Below, in pieces: positions 1-7,345 of a stretch of 64,000 nucleotides of DNA (its first letter is position 1; each line of letters opens with the position of its first letter). Below the pieces are notes generated by a model, which saw only the letters and a list, made by a program, of their open reading frames with translations, was not told the origin of the DNA and ran no database searches. Made by a program: the position numbers and the translations under genes. Source of the stretch: Microlunatus panaciterrae (GTDB lineage Bacteria; Actinomycetota; Actinomycetes; Propionibacteriales; Propionibacteriaceae); the NCBI RefSeq assembly GCF_016907535.1, contig NZ_JAFBCF010000001.1:2294001-2358000 (forward strand). Reading direction: 5' to 3'.

Positions 1-2
1 TG

Positions 3-419
3 GACGAGCGGACTGCGGAGATGTTCTGTCGGCGTGAGGGCATGTCGATCGCGTGTCTGCGGTTCCACTGGGTGTCCGAGCGGGAGGAGCAGCTCGCCGC
101 GGCCGAACGCTGCCGGACCAGCCCGGACCTTGATCATGAGCTGCGCAACCTGTGGTCCTACATCGACATCCGTGACGCTGCCCGAGCCTGCCGGCTGGCC
201 ATTGAAGCAGCGAAGGAGAAGCCGTACGGTTTCGCACCGCTGAACATCGTTGCAGCCGACACCCTGTCCGAGGTGCCGACCGAGGAACTGATCCGCCGGC
301 ATGCGCCGGACATCGAGATCAGGTCAGCCCTGCCCGGTCACCGTGGCAACTTCGCCATCGACCGGGCCGAGAAGATCATCGGCTGGCGCCCGTTGCACTC
401 GTGGCGTGACCCTGAGTGA
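3..419 (+). CDS. NAD-dependent epimerase/dehydratase, C-terminal part (gene cut by window edge)
   Basis: The reading frame is open from base 3, so the gene starts outside the window. The visible 138 residues look like the C-terminal half of an extended short-chain dehydrogenase of the NAD-dependent epimerase family. Seen: a YIDIRDAARACRLAIE stretch, which in this family positions the substrate lobe, and an ending of the form FAIDRAEKIIGWRP, typical of the last helix of sugar-nucleotide epimerases. The Rossmann fold and the YxxxK catalytic pair would lie upstream and cannot be checked. Substrate unknown. A strong hairpin follows 30 bases after the stop. Confidence 0.75.
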   Translation, partial: DERTAEMFCRREGMSIACLRFHWVSEREEQLAAAERCRTSPDLDHELRNLWSYIDIRDAARACRLAIEAAKEKPYGFAPLNIVAADTLSEVPTEELIRRHAPDIEIRSALPGHRGNFAIDRAEKIIGWRPLHSWRDPE

Positions 420-449
420 GCCAGCCGGCCTGCGCACCGGCCGCTGAGA

Positions 450-495
450 CCACACATCCCGTCACCGCTTGTTCTGTGGTGACGGGGATGTGTGG
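450..495. terminator. Bidirectional hairpin terminator
   Basis: Arms CCACACATCCC-GTCACC (450-466) and its complement (478-495) pair over 17 bases with a single bulge and an 11-base loop. It sits between two convergent genes, the epimerase (stop 419) and the 45-residue minus-strand gene (stop 543). There is no long T-run, as is common in high-GC actinobacteria. Confidence 0.7.
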
Positions 496-542
496 GCTTC
501 GGGGAGGGTTGTGGGGTGGGGTCATGCCGGTTGGGCGAGAGG

Positions 543-680
543 TCATCCAGCGCGACGAGGCTGGCGAGTCGTCCGAGTGCGGCTCCGGCCCTGCCGACGG
601 CTCGGCTTGGCGGCGCGGCGCTCGTCCATCGCGTTGAGGAAGGCGGCGTAGCCTCCGGCGAGGTTGACGGTGTCGTACAT
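543..680 (-). CDS. Very small basic protein, 45 aa, unknown function
   Basis: An ATG at 680 is preceded by AAAGGA seven bases upstream and opens a 45-codon frame. The N-terminal half (MYDTVNLAGGYAAFLNAMDE) can form an amphipathic helix; the C-terminal half is rich in Arg and Ser/Thr (about a dozen Arg). I do not recognise a family. It shares layout with the next gene upstream (763-1002): start MY, a mixed N-terminus, an Arg-rich tail, a good ribosome site, and a pair of TGACGTCA boxes in front. The two are probably one regulated unit or two related small genes. A shadow reading cannot be fully excluded because the protein is so short. Confidence 0.45.
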   Translation of the reverse strand: MYDTVNLAGGYAAFLNAMDERRAAKPSRRQGRSRTRTTRQPRRAG

Positions 681-720
681 GGTGGTGTCCTTTCAGTGTG
701 CTGATGCAGGGTGGTGGGTA

Positions 721-738
721 TGACGTCATGTGACGTCA
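721..738. promoter_or_regulatory. Paired TGACGTCA operator upstream of the 45-aa gene
   Basis: Two perfect TGACGTCA octamers at 721-728 and 731-738 are 10 bases apart, one helical turn, on the upstream side of the 45-aa gene. Each octamer is itself palindromic. The same arrangement recurs at 1067-1085. The spacing suggests a dimeric regulator bound cooperatively; the regulator is not identifiable in the window. Confidence 0.5.
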
Positions 739-762
739 CGGTGTGTCGTGCGGTGCGGGTGG

Positions 763-1002
763 TCAGGCCGGCGACTTGACCGGTGCTGCTCGCCAGAGTC
801 GCGCCAGGCGAGGCAAACGGAGCCGGCGGGAGTCGGCAGCTGCCGGCGCCCGATCGGCCAGAGCCTGAAGCAGGGCGGAACGCTCGGCCGCAAGCGCGCT
901 GAGGTTCGGTCCCTGAGTGAGGCCGTGGGTGTGGGGATCAGCGACAAGAGCGTCGCGAACGGCCCACTGGTTGAGGTCAAGGACCTCGCTGGAGCGATAC
1001 AT
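763..1002 (-). CDS. Small hypothetical protein, 79 aa
   Basis: The ATG at 1002 has an AAGGAG ribosome site eight bases upstream, which strongly supports translation. The protein starts MYRSSEVLDLNQWAVRDALV, is predicted helical, and ends in an Arg/Leu-rich segment (RRLRLPRLARLWR). No signal peptide or known domain is visible and I do not recognise the family. It is separated by 82 bases from the 45-aa gene downstream. Directly upstream lie two inverted repeats with TGACGTCA-like boxes, so it is likely controlled by the same factor as its neighbour. Confidence 0.55.
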   Translation of the reverse strand: MYRSSEVLDLNQWAVRDALVADPHTHGLTQGPNLSALAAERSALLQALADRAPAAADSRRLRLPRLARLWRAAPVKSPA

Positions 1003-1045
1003 GTCGCCTTCTCCTTGGATGTGATGAGGTTGAGCTGTGCGGTGT

Positions 1046-1089
1046 GGTGTCGCGGTGACACCACTATGACATCACAATGACGTCATAGT
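1046..1089. promoter_or_regulatory. Composite operator upstream of the 79-aa gene
   Basis: Two adjacent inverted repeats are seen. The first, 1046-1062, has arms GGTGTC/GACACC around a 5-base spacer. The second has perfect 8-base arms ACTATGAC (1063-1070) and GTCATAGT (1082-1089). Inside the second are a TGACATCA box (1067-1074) and a perfect TGACGTCA box (1078-1085), 11 bases apart. It lies 44-87 bases upstream of the start codon, where a repressor or activator would act. Confidence 0.5.
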
Positions 1090-1287
1090 CAAGCAGGTTG
1101 GCGTCAGCAAAATGGCAGGGTGGGTGAGGCGGGACGCAGGGTTGTCTGAGGCAGGACGTCTTCGACTCCGGGCGCCGCGCCCGAGAACTTATGGGCGTGC
1201 CTGACTCCGGTCGCAGCCGAAGGGGTTGACGAGGGTAGGCGGCTCCGCCGGATGGGGGCCTGGCGTCGCCGAAGAGGTCAGAGCGTG

Positions 1288-1306
1288 CCCTGAGCCTGTC
1301 GAAGGG
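1288..1306. repeat. Single copy of the CCCTGAGCCTGTCGAAGGG repeat
   Basis: One perfect copy of the 19-base imperfect palindrome that recurs in clusters at 22.6, 23.7 and 38.1 kb. It lies four bases beyond the stop of a possible tiny ORF at 1310-1417. Confidence 0.8.
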
Positions 1307-1309
1307 AGG

Positions 1310-1417
1310 TCAGCGACGCACGATGCCCGAGACGGTGCCGCTGAGGTCCTCGACGAGGGCAGCGGCGGCCGGAAGAGCGGCCTCCGCGCCAACTGGGCTG
1401 TTGGTGAACGTGATCAA
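1310..1417 (-). CDS. Possible 35-aa ORF with strong ribosome site
   Basis: A GGAGAGGAGG ribosome-binding sequence lies ten bases before a TTG at 1417. The frame encodes about 35 residues with an alanine-rich, amphipathic composition (NSPVGAEAALPAAAALVEDL) and ends next to a genomic repeat. A stop codon in frame further upstream limits the N-terminus. It could equally be the remnant of a longer gene. Nothing else gene-like is seen between 1090 and 1641. Confidence 0.2.
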   Translation of the reverse strand: MITFTNSPVGAEAALPAAAALVEDLSGTVSGIVRR

Positions 1418-1447
1418 GGGGAAGGCACCTCCTCTCCGGTAGCTGTC

Positions 1448-1507
1448 GGCCCCGATGATCGAACGCCATCAGGGCGGTGATGATCAGCTGTGACGATCAT
1501 CGGGCCC
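1448..1507. other. Hairpin with repeated GATGATC motifs
   Basis: Arms GGCCCCGATGATCG (1448-1461) and CGATCATCGGGCCC (1494-1507) pair at 13 of 14 positions around a 32-base loop that contains another GATGATC (1479-1485); a further copy lies at 1573-1579. It could be a terminator for fabH read-through, a repeat, or an operator array. Confidence 0.4.
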
Positions 1508-1641
1508 GAACCACTCGGGCGTTCACCAGCGTACGCAGGGCGATCCAGGGCGGACCACTGATTTATCGCGCCGATGATCACGTCTGGGGCCCGTGCGGAA
1601 CCGGTTCTGCACAGAAGTGTGCGGAGTTATGCGTCGTGCGG

Positions 1642-2700
1642 TCAGCCGCTCTGGGCGCCGACCGCGGTCGGGCTTGGCCGGCTGCGGCGCGGGGTGCGGA
1701 CCACCTGCCCGGCGTAGGCGAAGCCGCCGCCGAAGCCGTACAGCAGCACCGGCACATCGGCCGGCAGCTCGCCCGCCTGCCACAGCTTGGAGAAGGCCAT
1801 CGGGATGCTCGCTGCGGAGGTGTTGCCGGACTCGCTGATGTCGGTCGCGACGATCGCGTTCTCCATCCCCAGTTGACGGGCGAGCGGCTCGATGATCCGG
1901 CGGTTGGCCTGGTGCGCCACCAGGGCGCGGATGTCGGCCAGCTGGTAGCCGGCGGTCTGCACCGTGGCCCGGGCGATGTCGGCCGCCTCGCTGATGGCCC
2001 ACTTGAAGACGGACTTCCCCTCCTGGGCGAACTTCAGGCTGGGCGCCACGATCCGGACGGCGTCCGCCAGCTCCGGCTCCGAGCCCCAGGTGACGTCGCT
2101 GACTCCTCGGATGTCGCTACGCCGGATGACGAAGGCGCCGGCGGCGTCGGCCACCAGGATGCAAGTGGTCCGATCGGTCCAGTCGGTGTAGTCACTCAGC
2201 TTCTCGGCGCCGATGACCAGTGCCGTCGTCGCTGCACCGGCGCGGATCGCCTGGTCGGCGATGGCCAGCGCGTGGGCGAAGCCCGAGCAGGCGGCGTTGA
2301 TGTCGAAGATCGCCGGGCGGCCTGCGCCGAGGGCGGCCGAGACCCGGCCTGCGGTGCTGGGGGAGCGGTCGGTAGCGGTGCAGCTCGCCACCACGATCAG
2401 GTCGACCTCAGCAGCGGTGATGCCCGCGTCAGCGAGCGCCGCCTGGGCCGCCTGGATCGCCATATCGGCCACGGTCTCGTCGTCGGCGGCGAGATGTCGG
2501 GTGACGATGCCGGTTCGCTGCTGGATCCACTCGTCGTTGGTCTCGACGATCTTCGCCAGGTCATCGTTGGTCACCACCCTGCTGGGCTGGTAGTGCCCGA
2601 CGCCGATGAGCTCGGATCCGGCGATGCCGGTGCCCGCCGTGTCCGAGCCTGCTGTATCCGTGGCGCCCGCCGCGCCCGATGTTTCCGGAGTGGTTGTCAC
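1642..2700 (-). CDS. fabH: Beta-ketoacyl-ACP synthase III (FabH)
   Basis: Condenses an acyl-CoA primer with malonyl-ACP to start type II fatty-acid synthesis in the cytoplasm. The catalytic triad is visible: Cys in NAACSGF (about residue 138), His in VAHQANRR (about 263) and Asn in SGNTSAAS (about 293). The product is 352 residues if translation starts at GTG 2700; I prefer this start because a TACAGT box lies six bases upstream (leaderless). A GTG at 2742 would add 14 residues. The first ~30 residues are a low-complexity Thr/Ala/Gly leader before ELIGVGHYQPSRVV, where family similarity begins. It stands alone, divergent from the ferredoxin-oxidoreductase operon. The C-terminal tail is short and basic. 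Primer preference (acetyl or branched) cannot be read from the sequence. Confidence 0.93.
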   Translation of the reverse strand: MTTTPETSGAAGATDTAGSDTAGTGIAGSELIGVGHYQPSRVVTNDDLAKIVETNDEWIQQRTGIVTRHLAADDETVADMAIQAAQAALADAGITAAEVDLIVVASCTATDRSPSTAGRVSAALGAGRPAIFDINAACSGFAHALAIADQAIRAGAATTALVIGAEKLSDYTDWTDRTTCILVADAAGAFVIRRSDIRGVSDVTWGSEPELADAVRIVAPSLKFAQEGKSVFKWAISEAADIARATVQTAGYQLADIRALVAHQANRRIIEPLARQLGMENAIVATDISESGNTSAASIPMAFSKLWQAGELPADVPVLLYGFGGGFAYAGQVVRTPRRSRPSPTAVGAQSG

Positions 2701-2706
2701 GTCCCG

Positions 2707-2712
2707 ACTGTA
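2707..2712 (-). promoter_or_regulatory. -10 element for fabH (leaderless)
   Basis: TACAGT on the minus strand ends six bases before GTG 2700, the spacing expected for a leaderless actinobacterial transcript. Confidence 0.4.
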
Positions 2713-2813
2713 GCGAACGCGGCCGGCCTCGACTCCTCTCACCGGCGCCGACGGGGACGAAAGGCCCTACCTCCGGGGCGGGTCCCGGCCTAGTCTCCGA
2801 AACAGGAGGCGGG

Positions 2814-3395
2814 ATGTTCAACGTACGCATTCACGGTCGCGGCGGCCAGGGCGCCGTCACAGCCGCGGAGATGCTGTCTGTCGCAGCTTTCGACGAGGGC
2901 ATGCACGCGCAGGCGTTTCCCACCTTCGGATCCGAGCGCACCGGCGCGCCGGTGGTGTCGTTCTGCCGCATCGACAGTGTGCCGATCCGCATCCATGAGC
3001 CGATCGCCGTCCCCGATGCCTTGATCATCTGCGACCCGACCCTGTTGCACCAGGTCAAGGTGTTCGAGGGAGTGGCACCGGAGGCGTACGTCTTGATCAA
3101 CACCTCACATTCCTTTGCAGAGTTGGGCATCGGCGAGTTCACGTCAGCTTCACAGGAAGGTCGGGCGCTGGCGGTTCCGGCCACCGAATTCGCCCGTCGC
3201 CGACTTGGGCGGCCGCTGCCCAATGCGGCCCTGCTCGGGGGTTTCGCCGCCTTGACCGGCGTCGTCGGCATCGGTTCGGTGCTCGACGCGATCCGGCAGC
3301 GTTTCGCCGGGCCGGTGGGCGAGGGAAATGCCGCCGCGGCCCAGGACGCCTACGAGTACGTCCTGCAACAGAAGGGGAGCCTGGCCCATGCTTAG
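2814..3395 (+). CDS. 2-oxoacid:ferredoxin oxidoreductase, gamma subunit
   Basis: A 193-residue protein of the pyruvate/ketoisovalerate ferredoxin oxidoreductase gamma family, which forms part of the CoA-binding/assembly portion of the enzyme. Seen: the N-terminal signature RIHGRGGQGAVTAAEML and the downstream EPIAVPDALIICDP block. The ATG at 2814 has a perfect AGGAGG five bases upstream. It is the first gene of a four-gene operon; its stop overlaps the alpha-subunit start by eight bases. The whole complex would decarboxylate a 2-oxoacid, make acyl-CoA and pass electrons to ferredoxin. Whether pyruvate, ketoisovalerate or another acid is used cannot be told. Confidence 0.9.
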   Translation: MFNVRIHGRGGQGAVTAAEMLSVAAFDEGMHAQAFPTFGSERTGAPVVSFCRIDSVPIRIHEPIAVPDALIICDPTLLHQVKVFEGVAPEAYVLINTSHSFAELGIGEFTSASQEGRALAVPATEFARRRLGRPLPNAALLGGFAALTGVVGIGSVLDAIRQRFAGPVGEGNAAAAQDAYEYVLQQKGSLAHA

Positions 3396-4644
3396 TCAGA
3401 TCGAGGGCTCGCTCGCCGTCGCCAGGGCGGTGGCGCTCTGCCGGCCAGAGGTGATCTCGGCCTACCCGATCTCGCCCCAGACCCACATCGTTGAGGGGCT
3501 GTCCGACATGGTCCGCACCGGCGAGCTGAGTCCGTGCGAATACCTGATGGTGGAGTCGGAGTTCGGCGCCATGTCGGCCTGTATCGGCGCTTCTGCTGCC
3601 GGTGCTCGCACCTACACCGCGACCGCGAGCCAGGGGCTGCTGTTCATGGCCGAGGCGCTGTTCAACGCCTCTGGGCTCGGCCTGCCGATTGTCATGACGG
3701 TGGCCAACCGGGCGATCGGGGCGCCGATCAACATCTGGAACGACCACTCCGACACCATGTCGCAGCGCGACTCCGGTTGGATCCAGCTGTTCGCCGACTC
3801 CAACCAGGAAGCGGTCGACCTGCACCTGCAGGCCTTCCGGCTGGCCGAGACGCTCTCGGTCCCGGTGATGGTGTGCATGGACGGCTTCATACTGACCCAT
3901 GCGGTCGAAGAGGTGGAGCTGCCGGACCAGGAGCAGGTGGACGCCTTCCTGCCGCCGTTCGAACCGCGTCAGATGCTCGACCCCGACGATCCGATGTCGA
4001 TCGGTGCGATGGTCGGGCCCGAGGCGTTCGCCGAGGTCAAGTTCCTGATGCATGCCAAGCAGGTGGAGGCACTCGACGTCATTCCGCGGATCGCGGCGGA
4101 ATTCCAGCAGGTCTTCGGCCGAGCCGCCGGCGGCCTGGTCCGCCCCTATCGCACCGATGATGCGGAGACGATCGTCGTCGCGCTGGGTTCGGTGCTGGGC
4201 TCGATCGAAGTGGTGGTCGATGCCTTGCGCGAGGAGGGAGTCGCGATCGGGGCCCTGGACGTGACCTGTTTCCGGCCCTGGCCGATCAACGAGGTCCGGG
4301 AGGCGCTGGCCGGCGCGAAGCGGGTGATCGTGCTCGAGAAGGCCTTCGCCGTCGGGGCAGGGGGCATCGTCGGGCAGAACACCAGGCTCGCCCTGGCCGG
4401 GCTGCCGACCACCGTCTACAACGTCGTCGCCGGTCTGGGCGGCCGGCCGATCACCCGAGCCTCGCTGCGCGGGCTGTTCGACGACGTGCTCGCCGGACGA
4501 CTGGAGCCCCACCAGCTGCACTTCCTCGATCTCAACCGCGAGCTGGTCGAGCGCGAGCTCGCACGGTCACGGTCGGGCCGACCGGGACCGCATGCGGAGA
4601 ACATGCTGCGTGAGCTGGGCAGCGTCGGCTCCGGATCGCACTGA
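3388..4644 (+). CDS. 2-oxoacid:ferredoxin oxidoreductase, alpha subunit
   Basis: A 418-residue alpha subunit. Seen: the active-site region SAYPISPQTHIVEGL near the N-terminus, the SQGLLFMAEAL and RDSGWIQLF blocks that line the thiamine diphosphate pocket in this family, and the C-terminal transketolase-like domain with IEVVVDALREEG and VIVLEKAFAVGAGG. The ATG at 3388 (AGGGGAG upstream) overlaps the gamma gene. There is no fused gamma domain, so this is the separate-subunit type rather than the fused 2-oxoglutarate (KorA) type common in other actinobacteria. A ribosome site and 23 bases separate it from beta. Confidence 0.9.
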   Translation: MLSQIEGSLAVARAVALCRPEVISAYPISPQTHIVEGLSDMVRTGELSPCEYLMVESEFGAMSACIGASAAGARTYTATASQGLLFMAEALFNASGLGLPIVMTVANRAIGAPINIWNDHSDTMSQRDSGWIQLFADSNQEAVDLHLQAFRLAETLSVPVMVCMDGFILTHAVEEVELPDQEQVDAFLPPFEPRQMLDPDDPMSIGAMVGPEAFAEVKFLMHAKQVEALDVIPRIAAEFQQVFGRAAGGLVRPYRTDDAETIVVALGSVLGSIEVVVDALREEGVAIGALDVTCFRPWPINEVREALAGAKRVIVLEKAFAVGAGGIVGQNTRLALAGLPTTVYNVVAGLGGRPITRASLRGLFDDVLAGRLEPHQLHFLDLNRELVERELARSRSGRPGPHAENMLRELGSVGSGSH

Positions 4645-4667
4645 GCAGGAGCAGCCGAGGAGAAACC

Positions 4668-5690
4668 ATGGCCGTACAGGAGATCAAGCTCTACCAGGTG
4701 GGGACGTTCGTTGCCGGCAACCGGCTGCTCGACCTTGAGCAGCGCTCGGTCCAGGCCCGGATGGACCGCTCCAACTCCATCACGTCAGGACATCGCGCCT
4801 GCCAGGGCTGTGGGGAGGTGCTGGGCGCCCGCTACGTCTTGGACGCGGCGATGCGTGCCACCGGCGGCAACATGGTGGCGGTCAACGCCACCGGCTGTCT
4901 CGAGGTCTTCTCGACTCCCTACCCGGAGTCCTCCTGGCAGATCCCGTGGCTGCACTCGCTGTTCGGCAACGCGCCCGCGGTGGCCAGCGGGGTCGCCGCT
5001 GCGCTGCGGGCCAAGGGTCGCGCCGACACCCGGGTCGTCGGCCAAGCGGGCGACGGCGGCACCGTCGACATCGGTTTCGGCTGCCTGTCGGGGATGTTCG
5101 AACGCAACGACGACGTGCTCTTCGTCTGCTACGACAACGAGGGCTATATGAACACCGGCGTCCAGCGCTCGGGCGCCACTCCTCCCGCAGCTCGGACGGC
5201 CAACACCAAACCGGTGGGCAGCGAACCCGGCAACGTCTTCGGCCAGGGCAAGAGCGTTCCCCTGATCGCGATGGCGCACGAGATCCCCTACGTTGCGACG
5301 GCGACCGTGGCCGAGCTCCGCGACCTGGAGTACAAGGTCGAGAAGGCCATGTCGATGCACGGAGCCCGCTACCTGCACGTGTTCGTGCCCTGCCCTCTGG
5401 GCTGGGGGTCGGCATCCAAGGACACCATCCGGATCGCCCGGCTCGCCAAGGAGACCGGCATCTTCCCGGTCTTCGAGGCCGAGCACGGGGTGGTCACCGG
5501 TGTCAGCAAGATCCGTCACCAGGTCCCGGTGACGCAGTACCTCCAACTGCAGCGCAGGTTCGCCCACCTGTTCGGCGACCATCCCCGCGACGACGTCGTC
5601 GCCCGGATCCAGGCCGGTGCGGACCGCAACATCCAACGTTTCGGACTGCTGGCCGGTCCGGACGACGGCGCAGAACTTCCGGGAGCCTGA
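4668..5690 (+). CDS. 2-oxoacid:ferredoxin oxidoreductase, beta subunit (thiamine diphosphate and 4Fe-4S)
   Basis: A 340-residue subunit that binds thiamine diphosphate and a proximal [4Fe-4S] cluster. Seen: the cluster ligands in CQGCGE, a third Cys in NATGCLEVF, a likely fourth in FVPCPLGWGS, the diphosphate motif GDGGTVDIG followed by YDNEGYMNTG, and the family pattern TPPAARTANTKPVG. The start ATG 4668 has GAGGAG nine bases upstream. The next gene begins one base after the stop, so the two are translationally coupled. The partner that receives electrons is probably the ferredoxin domain encoded by that gene. Confidence 0.92.
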   Translation: MAVQEIKLYQVGTFVAGNRLLDLEQRSVQARMDRSNSITSGHRACQGCGEVLGARYVLDAAMRATGGNMVAVNATGCLEVFSTPYPESSWQIPWLHSLFGNAPAVASGVAAALRAKGRADTRVVGQAGDGGTVDIGFGCLSGMFERNDDVLFVCYDNEGYMNTGVQRSGATPPAARTANTKPVGSEPGNVFGQGKSVPLIAMAHEIPYVATATVAELRDLEYKVEKAMSMHGARYLHVFVPCPLGWGSASKDTIRIARLAKETGIFPVFEAEHGVVTGVSKIRHQVPVTQYLQLQRRFAHLFGDHPRDDVVARIQAGADRNIQRFGLLAGPDDGAELPGA

Positions 5691-5691
5691 G

Positions 5692-7326
5692 ATGGACATA
5701 CCGTTTGCGATCACCCTCGACGTCGGTTCCAGCAAAGCCAACAAGACCGGCTCCTGGCGGACCGAACGTGCGGTCTACACCGACCGGATGCCGCCGTGCA
5801 ACAACGCCTGTCCGGCCGGAGAGAACATCCAGGCGTGGCTGTTCGAGGCCGAGGAGGGCGGCGACGGCTACGAGCGTGCCTGGCGCAAGATGATGGAGGA
5901 GAATCCGTTCCCGGCAGTGATGGGAAGGGTCTGCTATCACCCCTGTGAGACCTCCTGCAACCGGGCGCAGCTCGACGAGGCCGTCGGCATCAACTCGGTC
6001 GAGCGCTTCATCGGTGACGAGGCGATCCGTCAGGGCTGGCGGGTTAGCGTCGACGTCCCGCCGACCGGCAGGCGGGTACTCGTCGTCGGTGCCGGGCCGT
6101 CCGGACTCTCGGCCGCCTACCACCTGGCACGTCGCGGCTACGCAGTCACGATCCGCGAGGCAGGGCCGATGGCCGGTGGGATGATGCGGTTCGGCATCCC
6201 GCAGTACCGGCTGCCACGCGACGTCCTGGACGCGGAGGTGCAGCGGATCCTCGACCTGGGAGTGACCCTGGAGCTGGACGCCAAGGTGACCGATCTGATG
6301 GCGGAGATCAAGCAGGGTTCCTATGACGCGGTCTTCCTCGCCGTCGGCGCCCAGCTGGGCAAGCGTGCCTACATCCCGGCCGGCTCCGCCGCGCACGTGA
6401 TCGACGCGGTGTCGATGCTGCGCGACCTGGAGGAGGGTGAGCGGCCGTTGCTGGGCCGCAGGGTCGCGATCTATGGCGGCGGCAACACGGCGATGGACGC
6501 CGCCCGGACTGCGAAGCGGCTCGGCGCGGCAGAGGCGATCGTGGTCTACCGGCGCACCCGGGACCGGATGCCTGCGCATGAGAGCGAGCTGCGGGAGGCG
6601 GAGGAGGAGGGGGTGCTGTTCAAGTGGCTGACCACCATCACCCAGGCGGAGGAGGGAACTCTCACCGTCGAGAAGATGGAGCTGGACGAGAGCGGGTTCC
6701 CGCAGCCGACCGGAGAGCTCGAGGAGCTGCAGGCCGACTCGCTGGTGCTGGCGCTCGGCCAGGAGACCGACCTCAGCCTGCTCGACAACGTCCCGGACCT
6801 CGAGGTCGAGGACGGCGTCGTCCGAGTGGACGCGTACATGATGACGGGGCATCCCGGGATCTTCGCCGGTGGCGACATGGTCCCGTACGAGCGGTCGGTG
6901 ACGGTCGGCATCGGCCACGGCAAGAAGGCCGCACGCAACATCGACGCCTGGTTCTCCGGGGTCGTGCCCGAGCCGCGGGTGAAGCATGAGCTGGCCGACT
7001 TCAGCACGCTGAACACCTGGTACTACGCGGATGCGCCCAGGGTGCATCGGCCGCAGCTGGAGATGGTCCGGCGGCAGTCGACCTTCGACGAGGTGCTGCA
7101 GGGTCTGGACGAGTCGAACGCGCTCTACGAGGCGCGCCGGTGCATGTCCTGCGGCAACTGCTTCTCCTGCGACAACTGCTTCGGGGTCTGCCCCGACAAC
7201 GCCGTACTCAAGATCGGCAAGCCGGGGGAGAAGTACCTGATCGATCTCGACTACTGCAAGGGTTGCGGCCTCTGCGTGGCCGAGTGTCCCTCCGGAGCCA
7301 TCCAGATGGTGCCCGAAGACATCTAG
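5692..7326 (+). CDS. GltD-like FAD/NAD(P) oxidoreductase with C-terminal ferredoxin domain
   Basis: A 544-residue flavoprotein with three parts. Residues about 25-115 form the N-terminal iron-sulfur region of the glutamate-synthase small subunit type (CNNACPAGENIQ, CYHPCETSCNRA). Residues about 120-420 hold the FAD motif VVGAGPSGLSAAYHLARRG and the NAD(P) motif IYGGGNTAMDAARTAKRLG. The last 80 residues are a two-cluster ferredoxin (CMSCGNC...CDNCFGVCP and CKGCGLCVAECP). This is the expected module for moving electrons between the 2-oxoacid oxidoreductase and NAD(P)H. It is the last gene of the operon; ATG 5692 is one base after the beta stop. Direction of electron flow is unknown. Confidence 0.9.
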   Translation: MDIPFAITLDVGSSKANKTGSWRTERAVYTDRMPPCNNACPAGENIQAWLFEAEEGGDGYERAWRKMMEENPFPAVMGRVCYHPCETSCNRAQLDEAVGINSVERFIGDEAIRQGWRVSVDVPPTGRRVLVVGAGPSGLSAAYHLARRGYAVTIREAGPMAGGMMRFGIPQYRLPRDVLDAEVQRILDLGVTLELDAKVTDLMAEIKQGSYDAVFLAVGAQLGKRAYIPAGSAAHVIDAVSMLRDLEEGERPLLGRRVAIYGGGNTAMDAARTAKRLGAAEAIVVYRRTRDRMPAHESELREAEEEGVLFKWLTTITQAEEGTLTVEKMELDESGFPQPTGELEELQADSLVLALGQETDLSLLDNVPDLEVEDGVVRVDAYMMTGHPGIFAGGDMVPYERSVTVGIGHGKKAARNIDAWFSGVVPEPRVKHELADFSTLNTWYYADAPRVHRPQLEMVRRQSTFDEVLQGLDESNALYEARRCMSCGNCFSCDNCFGVCPDNAVLKIGKPGEKYLIDLDYCKGCGLCVAECPSGAIQMVPEDI

Positions 7327-7345
7327 TCGATCAGCCGCCGACGGC

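Noticed and set aside
1477-2793. Long plus-strand ORF opposite fabH
   Set aside because: The fabH reading on the minus strand has all three catalytic residues; the opposite frame has no family match or ribosome site and is a GC-bias shadow.
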